From Nitzschia sp. pyKryTriq1 (lineage: Eukaryota; Bacillariophyta; Bacillariophyceae; Bacillariales; Bacillariaceae), in the NCBI GenBank assembly GCA_956465555.1, contig OY101126.1, positions 228,501 to 292,500 of the forward strand: a stretch of DNA of 64,000 nucleotides. The letters run 5' to 3'. Below, one piece after another: positions 40,250 through 50,783 of this stretch (position 1 is the first letter of the stretch; each line of letters opens with the position of its first letter). A program made the position numbers and the translations under genes. The notes beneath the pieces were generated by a model. The model was not told the DNA's origin. It did no database searches and saw only the letters and a program-made list of their open reading frames with translations.

Positions 40250-43069
40250 ATGAGATTGTCGAGTTCCGTTGTTTCCAGCAGCATCTTGCTGGCCGCATCA
40301 TCATCCTTCCAACTGGCGCTCGGACGGGAAGAAGATCGCTTCAACTACCGTTCGACGGATGGCAACGATTACGGCCCGGCAGATTGGAGTAAAGTGACCT
40401 GCGATCAGCCCGGAGAATGTCCAGGCTGGCCAGATGGATGGGAGCTCGGAATTGGCTGGGAGCTCAACACGAACAAGTGCGAGTGGTGTCCCGAAAATGG
40501 CCAACATTCCTGCGGTCTCCACCGTCAAAGTCCCATCGATTTGTACCGAGCGGATTCGACCACTGGCCACGATACCGAATGGTAAGAACTCGCTATGTTA
40601 TTGATGTTGATGCTGCTGTTACGCACCAAGAAAGTAATATGAAAGGGTAAAATGTTCACTCATGGCATCATTCCTTGCTTTCTCGCTGCGCAGCTACGAC
40701 TACCACTGGATGGCTTACGAAGACCAGTCTTGTCGCTGGAGTGATATCATTGACAACCCCAACACGCCCGAGAGGAATAACTTTCAAATCCGTAGCCATT
40801 CGCTTCAGATTCTGACACCGGTGAATGAAAACGGAGAATTGCAATGCCTGCGCCAAGACGGACGGAACGCATTCCCTCGTCTGGACTACAGCAAAGGCTT
40901 TCCCAACTGGTGGCACCTGAGCCACACAGAAGTCACTGTGCGATCGGAACACTTTCAAGAAGGCAAGCAATATGATGCCGAAGTACATCTGGCACACTTT
41001 TATGAGATCGAGCATGTTCGTCAAATGGGAAAGGTGGCCATTTTTCTTCAGGCTGATGCGAATCGCAGCAGATGGCCCTTTTTGGACAAGTTGATTTGCC
41101 AGTGGAGAGAAGTTGAGGACAAGACTAGAGAGGAATGTGGCCTAGCCAGTGTTTCAGCAACATACCCTGGTTGTCGCAATCCCAATCGAGGTGGAGGGAA
41201 TCCAACAAGTCCTCCTCCCTCACCTGTTGCGTCGCCAACATCGACCCCTGTCGCCAACCCGACTCCCGAGTCCTCTCCCACAACATCTCCGGTGACTGCT
41301 CCTACTGGCGGCGGCAATGGAGTAGTATGTGCGGACTACATCGGACATCCAACCATCAATCTTGATAGAATTTGCAAAGATGGCGGCTGTTGTGAAAATC
41401 CCCGGGATGCCTCCAACCACTGCCATTCGGTGTACAAGTTCTTTGGGGATGATATGGATGATGTCTGCTCGGACTGCTGCAATCCATCCAAGGAAGTCGG
41501 ACCGGCGCCTCCGACTCACCCAACGTACCCCCCGATCGATTGTACCACGGTGAACAATCCATTCCGAATGTGCAAGCCTAATTCTTGTTGCGACCAGTTT
41601 CCGTCGTCAGGCTCGAGCTACTGCAACGAACTGTACAGTACTCACGGAAATGGCATGGCTTCAATCTGTTGGTATTGTTGCTCGGAGCCCAACGACGTTG
41701 GTTTGACAGAGTCTGTTGTAGTTGCAGGGCCTACCTCGGTGCCCGTTTCCTCTCCCACATCACCTCCGGTGACTGGTCCCACCCCAGTGCCCGTTTCCTC
41801 TCCCACAACACCTCCGGTGACTGCTCCTACTCCGCCGCCGTATACGGTTCAAAATCCTACGGTGAGCCCTGTGGCAAAAAACAGTGGCGGCGTGGTTTGT
41901 TCGGATCCAACTATCAACATGGATCGTATTTGTAAGGATGGTAGCTGCTGCGACTCAACCCGGTCCGCCACGGACTTTTGCCAGAGGACATACGAGTTTT
42001 TCGGGGATGACATGGCCAGTGTCTGCTCCGATTGCTGCAGTCCATCCAAGCAGCTTGCTCCGGCACCGGCACCACACCCAACTTACCCACCAATCCAATG
42101 CTCTTCGGTGAACAACGCCTATCGTATCTGCAAACCGAACTCTTGTTGTGAACCCGTCGCATCGCTCTCTTCTCATTGTCAAGGAGTTTACGATACGTAC
42201 GGTGATAGCATGGGATCCGTCTGTTGGTACTGCTGCAGTGAGCCGAAAGAAGTGGATCCTACTGTCCTCAGCAATGCTCGCTACCTCGGGCAAGTTACTG
42301 AACTTCCTGGTACGAGCGCCAGCACCAACAACGAGAAACCGGAGGCCAACGGCACAATGGAAGAGAAAGTGCGACGTGACGTTCTTCTTCCTCAAGGTTT
42401 CTATGCAAGTGAATTGAAAATGGACCCATCGAACTTTGAGGTCAATGAGAATCTGGAAGAAGAATACCTCGCAGGCATTGAGGAGTATCGTGATCTTCGG
42501 GAACAGGAGGAAGCTGCCGTCGTAGAAGATGGACATCGAAGACTAAACGGAGACAACTATGCAGATGTTCGATACAGGTACGTCAATGTTCTTTTCATTT
42601 TATCTTTGTTTGGCCACTGTTTGTCTAACATTGTATCTTCCTCATATTTAGCCCATATCAATGGATGCGCGAAGTCAAAACCGAATACTACTTCCGATAT
42701 GAAGGAGGCCAAATGGTGCCGCCTTGTTTTGAAACAGTGCATTATAGAGTGATGAAGGATCCCATTCGAATTCATACGGACCAGCTCGCTGAGTTGGAGA
42801 GGCTGCTGGCTCAGAGAATTTCGCCTCGAGGTTCGGGCTACAAAGAATGCGAAAACGAGACCGCTGGTCGTCCCCGGGAAGGCAGTAACGGTAATGCAGT
42901 GGATCTGAATCGGCCGCTGCAATCATACAGCAACATTCATCGTAAAGTGTTTTGTGAATGCGATGATTGGAAATCAAAATTCCAAGAAGATGTCGATTGG
43001 TGCCAGATGAATGAAAATCAACGTTGGTACGACGAACCTTACAATTTTGACTCGGGAGGAAACTTCTAG
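40250..43069 (+). CDS. Alpha-carbonic-anhydrase-like protein split by four Cys-rich modules
   Basis: Exons 40250-40581, 40694-42577 and 42652-43069 join to 877 residues; introns are 112 and 74 nt (GTAAGA...GCAG; GTACGT...TTTAG). ATG at 40250 starts a signal peptide (L-S-S-S-V-V-S-S-S-I-L-L-A-A-S). The first half of an alpha-CA domain includes H-R-Q-S-P-I-D-L, then S195-E-H and A-E-V-H209-L-A-H. The C-terminal half, Y-F-R-Y-E-G-G-Q-M-V-P-P-C-F-E, follows only after residue 745. Between them lie four eight-Cys modules (about residues 321-631) arranged as two similar pairs, with Pro/Thr linkers. Anchored on S-E-H, the two family zinc histidines (H-x-H) would be Glu190 and Thr192, so classical activity is doubtful. 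Secreted or wall-bound by inference. Confidence 0.85.
41325..42255 (+). repeat. Four Cys-rich modules in two pairs
   Basis: Each module has the pattern C-x(8-12)-R-[IM]-C-K-x2-[GS]-C-C-x(8-11)-C-x(10-11)-M-x2-[VI]-C-x2-C-C. Modules 1 and 3 share F-F-G-D-D-M and C-S-D-C-C; modules 2 and 4 share K-P-N-S-C-C and C-W-Y-C-C-S-E-P. The order is therefore A-B-A-B, from duplication of a pair. Confidence 0.9.
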
Positions 43070-43788
43070 TAGCTCGAGAACAGAGTACCAGTACTACCGG
43101 TAGTAGAGATCAACTTGCTTTCTAGTAGAGTACCGTGTACTGTACAACTACCGGTAGAGCAGTATTCATAATAAATTACTGCACAATTAGTACGGTACTA
43201 GTCTAACATGTCAGCTACAAGACATTCTTGATGATTTATTTCTCTTGCACTTCTGCGAACCGCAGGGGTCCATAGCTAGCGCGAAGAGCCCTTAGCGCTC
43301 TACAGTATGGACCCTTACCCTGATGCGAACTGAAGTTCGCCTGGCGACTACCGGTGCCGGTACCTGTATGACCTCAGCAACTCCTACCGAGGCACTTGAT
43401 TGATTGATAGGCATCATGCAGGGCAATAACCGAGGCACCATAAATGATGAGGCTTATACTTGACATTAATTGTTTTGAGACTTATGACACCCTTGTTATG
43501 TATGACCTTCTTGCCGAAATCTTGCTGGGGCCGGGATATTGGACTTTTCTTAGTGCGTGGTCATGATTTTAATGAAAAGGCGGGGGGGGCCCGCTGCATC
43601 ATAATAATAGGAAGGAGAAGAGCAACAACAGTAAGTTGTGCTGCAAGCAAGGACACCTTCCTCATCATCATCTGACCTCGATCACTAAGACGATACGAAT
43701 ACCCCAGCAAGGAAACCTTCAAAACAATCTTTTCCCTTTCAGAATAATGCGCTCACAAGAAACCAGCAAAAGGTGAAAATTGGGAACA
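43070..43788. other. Intergenic with a hairpin
   Basis: 43267-43318 forms an imperfect hairpin: GGGTCCATA-GCTAGCGC pairs with GCGCTCTACAG-TATGGACCC around a loop GAAGAGCCCTTA. Flanks hold GTACCGG words. No gene is supported. Confidence 0.5.
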
Positions 43789-46561
43789 ATGGACGACCAA
43801 ACTAGCAGGAACTCGCCTCCGTTGGTATTTCACGGATACGAGGAACTTCAGCCGAGCAAGAAATGCTGCGACGATAACTTTTACTTTCCAGTAACGGCGG
43901 AACGGAATGCAACCTTCTCTAAAACGAAAAATGGTCGGATTACAGTTGCTATCACAATTCCATGTTATAACGAAGAAGCCGAATCTCTTCGGCGCACACT
44001 GATGCACCTCTCAGAACAAGATCTCCCGATGGGTGTTCATCTCGAGACGGTGATCGTCATGGACGGGGCCACGCAGATATCAGAAAGCATGAACTTGTTC
44101 CTTGAAGAACTGTTCCATATCGATCCAAAACTTGACCCTTTCTTTTGTCGATTCGATGAGAACATTAATACTGTGATCATCGAACCAACGTTCACCTACA
44201 ACTTGTCGTGCAAAGAGGAAGCTACTAGCAGTGGTATTCATATCAAAAATGGGAGCGACGAGCCCAATTTCTTGCAGTTTTTAGATACACAACATGGTGG
44301 CGAGGATGATCCGTGTCGGATCTCCTATCCCTCGTTGAATTTGTCGTTGGTCGTGAAACGAAAGAATCAACGAAAGGTGCGAACACGTATTCTATTGGTA
44401 TTAGAGAACAACAACCAGGCCCGAAACAGGCCTCTTCCAACCGTTTGCTTCAACTGACCCATTATTCCTCTCTTCTTTGTCAAAAAATTTTAATAGGTCA
44501 ACTCCCAGATGTGGGCACTAGCTGCTCACGCCAAGGCTTGTAATTGCGATTTTGCATTCATGACCGACTGTGGCACGGGGTTCGATAAGGATTGTCTGTA
44601 CTTTTTGCTCAAACCCATGTTGGAGGACAGGAGCATCGGCGTGACTTCGGGATACCAAAGAGGCATGTCAGCCGAAATGCAGGGATGTGGTACTCACGAA
44701 TGGTGGCATAACCCAGTGAACTTTATCCTCCGCCAGGGCCAGATCTTTGACCACGAGCTTGCCTACTCATCATCCAAGGGCTTGCACAACAGGCTTGGGT
44801 TCTTGCCCGTTGTTCCTGGCCCATGTGGGCTCTATCGATACGAATGTCTTGGTTCTCTCCACAGCGGAGTGATGAGGGAGTACTTTGAGCTCACCACTCG
44901 CAAGCTTGAAACCAGCGACCTGATTCTTGGAAATACGCAACTCGCCGAAGATCGATTCCCTCCTATCCTCATGACACTACAGACGACGACACAGTGCAAG
45001 AACAAAGAAGGAACAATAGCATCCTGTCCGAGGGCGCACTTTGTAGCTGATTCTATCTATTACTTTGAAGCTGAAATACCGCTCGAGTCGCTTGTCAAGC
45101 AGCGCCGCCGATGGAACAATGGAGCATTCTTCTCTGCGATTTGGTTCCTCTCGTGTAAGTGAATGAATCTGGATATATTTTGAGTAGAAACAAAAGCAAC
45201 ATCAATGGACGCAACTTTCTCACCCGTAGTCAACCACCCGCACCGCTCATCTTACTCATGATGATATCCTCATGCATACATACATACCAGCCGACTGGTT
45301 GTGGAAATCGAACCACTCGACGTTTTTCAAGTTGGTGGTTTTATTTGCATCCGGGTGTGAAAGTATCGCGGTGTCGATCTTTTTTGCCATTTTCATGCCC
45401 CCCACCGTCGCATGTTCACTGTATGGTGCCACCAGCGGATATCTAGGAGGCGACGTTACGGTGGCTTTTGAAAACAATCAGCATCTACAACATCATCATC
45501 ATGAGGAACCTGAGCAGGTTGCTTCTTCTTTAGATGTCGGTTTCACTCTGATGGCTTTGATTCCGAGCTTCCTGTACATGTTGGCGTACACTGTATTCAT
45601 TGTGGGTCACATTCCACGGGCGGTGCCAGTAAAGTCAGCTGTTGAGGAGAAACGAACGAAGAGTCCCGCTACTGCTGCTACTACGCAGCAGCAGTGGCGT
45701 GCCGATCGTCGCAGTTCGTTTCGACCCGCGCTCTGGCGGTTGGCCATTGCTACCAACGTGTTGACGAGCCTTTGTGTCGTCCCTTGGATGCTGATTGCAC
45801 TCTTTTATCATTTGGACGACGTTTCCATCATGCGTTGGTGCATCGTCGTATCCATGGTCATCTTTTATGCAAGTTTTGTCAGTGGTATTTGCGATCATCA
45901 GAAACCAAGCCTGGTTCCCTTTTGGAATCTTCTGGTACGATTTCCGTTAATGCTCGGACTGGGAGGTTTCTCCATGATGAACTGGTGTCAATGTTATTCC
46001 TTTGCTCGCATCTCGGACCTTACTTGGGGCAATCGAGAAGGGGCTCATAATACTACGGATGGAGGAGTGGATGATGATGATAACGTCCAAGTTGCCATCC
46101 GGCAAAGAGCTCATTTGGGAAAGCTGTTTGCCTTTTCGCTCTTGGGTTTGAATTTTGTCTGTTACGTCGGCTTTTCCTTTTGGACCATTCATGATAATCG
46201 TGCGGTTCTGTATTTGATCATGATCATCTTGTCCCCGTCCGCCTTTCTCATGTCCCTTCATGGACTTGCCTCGATGATTCATGGCTGTCAACGAGTCATC
46301 ACTCGTCTCTTCCTCCTCCTCATCTTGCCCTTCCAGTCGCCAGCAGCAAAAGGCAGAATAACCCCCAACGACGTCAGAACCATTCCATCCTTATCATCGG
46401 CGATCCAGCATCACCATGCTGGTCACTATCCAGAAGATGATGATGAAATCCTCGATCCAACGGACTTCATGAGTATGAGTTCCATCACGACGACGAGCTC
46501 ATCATCATCATTTTCTGCTCCAGACAGAGGACAATACTCCTCGCTACCGGTAGGTCTCTAA
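43789..46561 (+). CDS. Chitin synthase (GT2)
   Basis: Exons 43789-44376, 44497-45154 and 45291-46561 join to 838 residues; introns are 120 and 136 nt (GTGCGA...AATAG; GTAAGT...ACCAG). A cytosolic GT2 domain has I-T-I-P-C-Y-N-E, V-I-V-M-D-G, M-T-D-C-G-T-G-F (metal/UDP site), V-P-G-P-C-G-L-Y-R, the catalytic-base motif A-E-D-R-F, and Q-R-R-R-W-N-N-G. About six hydrophobic helices follow from residue 420 to 770. The order and motifs match chitin synthases, which polymerise UDP-GlcNAc and extrude the chain; hyaluronan synthases share some motifs, but the Q-R-R-R-W context and the C-terminal helices favour chitin. Diatoms are known to have such enzymes. The first intron's GTGCGA donor is slightly unusual. 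Confidence 0.9.
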
Positions 46562-47023
46562 CTAGTAGAGTCTGCTACTGTATAATTACTACGGTACTCT
46601 GTTCAAAGTAGACAGACTATGAATGCCAGTACGGTTTGAAAGAGTACTCGAGTATCTTCGATCATTATGCGGAGAGAGACCAAGATACCTCGTACCGGTA
46701 CAGCCATCACAAGACACGTTGAACGTGCGGTGTTGCGTGTTGCGTGCGTCACGATCTATTTGACTGAAACGAATGAACCGAACACGATTAGAGGCCTATT
46801 TCTGTCCTTCCCATCGTCATTATTCCCCCCCCTCACGAACCAAAGTATTATGCATATCATATAGTGTGTTGCGATCGGATCTCTTTTGTTGAATTTCTGG
46901 TTGTGCGTTTTTGTGCTTGTTCTATTGGTGTCACAATACATACCGTACTGTAGCCCAGTCTACTCGTACAGTCAGTACAAATAGATCATGATGCGGAGTG
47001 AGCCAATGGTATATTAAAATGAA
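46562..47023. other. Intergenic
   Basis: Short tandem gene spacing between the chitin synthase and the sulfotransferase-like gene. I see no RNA gene, repeat or mobile element in it. Confidence 0.5.
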
Positions 47024-48622
47024 ATGAGGACAAAAGTGACGAGGAATCCTCCTCCTCCGCCTCGAAGAATTCGAATTCTCCTCGTGACGGCCTTTGTTTT
47101 GGTCGCTCTGCTACTGGCAGCCGCCATTCTGCCAGCAGAATTTCCAAGTCCCCCTGGTTCTCTTATTGATAATTCTTTTTCGGTGCAACACAAGCCTCAA
47201 AAAGTTCATCAAGAAAAAGGCGAGAACTATCGCAGTGAAAAGCCACACCAGAAAATTGTCATCCTACCAGGCCCACACAAGACGGGAACCACCAGCGTGC
47301 AAGCTGCACTCTTTCAATGGATGAATCATCGTCACAAACAGGATCATCATCCAGAGGGTGGCAACAGCAATAAGGAGAATGAATCTTCTGCCTTACTGCT
47401 GTTCGAACATTGGGCCTATCCGGTTCCCACATCTCAAGATTTGGAGTCGATCCAATCCTCCTCTTACTCGAAACTCGCAGGTGGCAAGAGATTTTCTCCC
47501 ATGGTCACTCGACTCTTTGCCAACCCCTCGAAAAGTAAAGAATCCATCATTCAAGCTAGTCCTCTTTTGCAATTATTTCGCCACAAAATCCATCAAGCCT
47601 GGGAGGAAGGATACAATCTAGTCATTGCCTCGGAACATTTGGATCGACTTGTCGTGCTGGCCGAACACGAACAACTCCCAAAGTCAAAGCCAAAGAAGAA
47701 AGCAACAATAATACGGAATGGAGGTACTATGACCACTAGTACTGCAGTGCTATCTCCTGATCAATTGTGGGAGCGCTTCTTGTACTTGCTACCAGCACCG
47801 TCGTCATCACTGGATAATATTGTCATTGGTATTCAGCATCGAACACCACGTATCGAACATTTACTCAGCCTTTGGCATCATGTTGGCAAGCGACAGGAAT
47901 CGTTGTTGGACTATATCACCAAACCCACCAAGCCGGGGTTGCTGTCAGCTACTGGTGATTCGCTGAATTCCTTGGGATTGGCCGACTTTTTTGTCCAACG
48001 GGGTTATACGGTGAGAATCCTTGATACGGGATCCATAAACAAAGCAACAACAATATCATCATCATCATCATCATCCACATCGTCATCCTCCACTAGCATG
48101 ATCGATTTGCCGATTGCCATGGCCTGCCGTGTCGTTCAAGTCCTCTCGTCGAAGAATATCACACGCTGTACCGATTCGTTGCTTGGGATGATGGTGGTGG
48201 TGAACGACCACAACAAAACCAGCGGCAGCAATCATAACAAACAGTATTATTTGAATAAACGTTCGGATCCTGGTGAACGAGGCATCGATAATCACACCCT
48301 ACAAGCCATTGATCGATTACTCCAAGACCATGATTGCCAATTCTATGACGAGTTTATAGTCCAAGGGAAGGTAGAATGGATCAGTGTGAATGATGATGAT
48401 CGTGATAATGATGATGATGATGACAAGTCATCATTTTTATCGTTGCCGTCGGCCTTTTCTCACTGCTTCAACAATAACAACAACAAACGGAGCAGCAGCA
48501 GCAGCATCATCAATAATACGCGACCCTTTTCCGAGACCATCAAAGCAATTGTGGACTTGGTGTGTCGCACCTATCCTACCGCCAAACACTGTCGTCACCG
48601 CCGCAACACTACTAGTAACTAG
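47024..48622 (+). CDS. Golgi-type sulfotransferase-like protein
   Basis: The frame has 532 residues. A basic cytoplasmic tail (R-N-P-P-P-P-P-R-R-I-R) precedes one signal anchor (L-L-V-T-A-F-V-L-V-A-L-L-L-A-A-A-I), as in type II Golgi enzymes. The luminal part has I-L-P-G-P-H-K-T-G-T-T-S near residue 85, the 5'-phosphosulfate loop of PAPS-dependent sulfotransferases. The 3'-phosphate motif is not clear, though the stretch D-N-I-V-I-G-I-Q-H-R-T-P-R is a candidate. Ser, Asp and Asn runs occur. Carbohydrate sulfation is the most likely role. It follows the chitin synthase on the same strand. Confidence 0.75.
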   Translation: MRTKVTRNPPPPPRRIRILLVTAFVLVALLLAAAILPAEFPSPPGSLIDNSFSVQHKPQKVHQEKGENYRSEKPHQKIVILPGPHKTGTTSVQAALFQWMNHRHKQDHHPEGGNSNKENESSALLLFEHWAYPVPTSQDLESIQSSSYSKLAGGKRFSPMVTRLFANPSKSKESIIQASPLLQLFRHKIHQAWEEGYNLVIASEHLDRLVVLAEHEQLPKSKPKKKATIIRNGGTMTTSTAVLSPDQLWERFLYLLPAPSSSLDNIVIGIQHRTPRIEHLLSLWHHVGKRQESLLDYITKPTKPGLLSATGDSLNSLGLADFFVQRGYTVRILDTGSINKATTISSSSSSSTSSSSTSMIDLPIAMACRVVQVLSSKNITRCTDSLLGMMVVVNDHNKTSGSNHNKQYYLNKRSDPGERGIDNHTLQAIDRLLQDHDCQFYDEFIVQGKVEWISVNDDDRDNDDDDDKSSFLSLPSAFSHCFNNNNNKRSSSSSIINNTRPFSETIKAIVDLVCRTYPTAKHCRHRRNTTSN

Positions 48623-48982
48623 CTATAGATCGACAAGGCAAGTGATGAACGAAGTGTGGATACCAAACTGGGCGGTTGCGCACACTCACTACAGATAGTC
48701 CTTGACTAGAACGAAATCCAGTGGTCATACTAGATAATTTTCGAATAGAGACGCATGTTTTCACTCACAGCAATAACAACCTTTTAATCAATATTCGTCT
48801 CAAGTTTTGGGTACTCGTACTCGTATCGTAATGTAGATGACAAATGGGTGTATTCATCTTTTACGTAATGCAATAAAATTCCACAAAGCACGTATTGTTG
48901 TAGTTGTTTGTTTACTTTACTTTGTTATAGCAGCACAACCAACCAACCAACCAACCTTGTTTCACCGTTTTTGTCTCCCTTT
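48623..48982. other. Intergenic between convergent genes
   Basis: AT-rich shared 3' flank with a CCAA microsatellite at 48940-48958 (AACCAACCAACCAACC). No gene is seen. Confidence 0.5.
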
Positions 48983-49186
48983 TTATTCCTTGGTGGCGGC
49001 AAAGATCTTGGGGGCCACACACTTGTCCACGCAGTGATGAAGTTCGTAATACCAAATTTCACAACTCACACCGGGCTTGCCCTTGATTCGTTCCTTGCAA
49101 GCCTCATAGTTGGCTAAAGGCCCCGGGCAGGTCTTGACGCAATCCTTTCGGATTTGGGGCATGGGATCAACTGGCTCTTCGTCCGA
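48983..49186 (-). CDS. UQCRH: Last exon of complex III hinge protein
   Basis: On the minus strand a TTTTAG acceptor precedes 49186, and 67 codons run to a TAA at 48983-48985. The peptide starts S-D-E-E-P-V-D-P-M-P-Q and contains C-V-K-T-C, Y-E-A-C-K-E-R-I-K-G, C-E-I-W-Y-Y-E-L-H-H-C and C-V-A-P-K-I-F-A-A. These are the conserved cysteines and the C-V-A-P-K-[LI]-F signature of UQCRH/QCR6, the acidic hinge protein next to cytochrome c1 in mitochondrial complex III. The exon has no ATG in a suitable place at its start, so an upstream exon must supply it. A candidate lies at 49720-49920 (Asp-rich on the minus strand), but its donor is not certain. Confidence 0.85.
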   Translation of the reverse strand, partial: SDEEPVDPMPQIRKDCVKTCPGPLANYEACKERIKGKPGVSCEIWYYELHHCVDKCVAPKIFAATKE

Positions 49187-50783
49187 CTAAAAGTGCAAAT
49201 GAAAATAATAAAGGAGTACAGCAATGATACGGAGGAAGAAAGGAAGGAAGCAACGAGTGAGAAGAAATGAAAGCAAAACCAAAAAGGGGGACGCCATTCT
49301 CGACAAAATAAATATTGTACTCGTAAAATGCCGAGCGAAGATCCAAACCGCCAGATCGAGAAAGCAACCGAGTTCGGCAAGACACACTCCAGCGAATGAA
49401 CCATAAAGAAGGCAGCCCCCATCCCATGGCCCATGTCGTTCGTTCACTGCGGAAGTCCATCGCCCATTTTCATCGTTGGAAAGACAAAACTCATGTTATG
49501 GCTCCACAAAGATAGCGGTTGGCCGGTCGGACAGATGGACAGACCTCATGTGCCGATGAAAACTCGCGATGATCCTGCCGCGCGTTTCTCAACACCATCG
49601 TCTTCACGCTTTCCACTGAATCATCGACAGCCGACTTCTCTTTTCCTTCCAACCATCAGCGTTAATCCAAGGACATACCATTTTGATGTGTGTGTGTATT
49701 TGTAAATTGTAACTTATTCAACCGTCTTCCTTTCCGACAGAAGAGATCAGTGCGTGCGAAGCGGTACCCGTATTGTTGGGCGCTTTGGCTGTCGCGTCGG
49801 TTGCGCCAGCATCGTCATCATCATCGCGATCGACCGACCGTCTTCGGTCTTCGCCGATCTTATTTCTCCTTGCTTGCGCGCATCTTCGCGCATTCCTTCC
49901 ACGTACGAATGACCGACGCAAAGCGGATGAGCCGACGGAGGACGCACGCTCAGGAGGACCGTCTGTCTGTCTATCTCGTCTAAAAATTAATGGTGACGTC
50001 TCGTCAGCTCGTTCGCGGCAGGATAGTACCGGAGGGATACCGCACCAGTAGTAGGATACTGGGTGATTCCCGAAATTGTCGTACCCAGATCCGAGTCTGG
50101 GTACGTGCGCACCAGATCTGGGTCCAGTCCGTCAGTCTGTCAGTAGTAGGGAACAGAGGCGAACTTGAGTTCTCATCCCCCCAAAACTTGAGAGGTCTGT
50201 GATGGGCTGACACCTTCTCCTCTGGTAGTCACCGCGTAAGCGGCCGGCTGCAAGAGGTACCGGTAGACTACTACTACAGTACAACTGGTACGGTAGCTAG
50301 CAAGCAGTATAGACGACTGCGACGACTGCTACTTATCGTGTGCGAACAGCTGGGCACGGAAAGAGGAGGAGGATTTTTTATTTTGGGGACTACGAGCTCC
50401 GACATTATTTTGCGTAGACGCACAAAATACGTGTAGATCCTTGCCACGTCAGACCTCGCGTGATTCGCCTCGATAGGAATTCTCGACAGACGGCAGACTT
50501 CGCGTGCGTTCGTCTTGCTTTCGTCTTTGCATTGTGGTGAGCTTCGGTGGATTCTCGATCGCTTCGTCACTATCCGATCGAAGAAAAAGTGGAAGGAGTA
50601 TCCAAACAAAGCAGCAATTCCAAACCCAAACACCAAACGTCTCCGTCGTCATGATTATTATTTTTTGTCGTCGTTGCCACAATAATTGTTTGCCTTTACG
50701 GACTTACTAACTTACTATCCAACTACCACTATCTATCATACCAATACCAATACCAATACCAATACCAATATTATATTTACATC
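49187..50783. other. Intergenic or intron; upstream part of UQCRH and flank of dcyD
   Basis: The 5' exon(s) of UQCRH should lie here on the minus strand but could not be fixed. 49187-49480 has purine-rich intron-like sequence. 50735-50770 carries a tandem CCAATA repeat just before the PLP enzyme's start codon. Confidence 0.4.
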
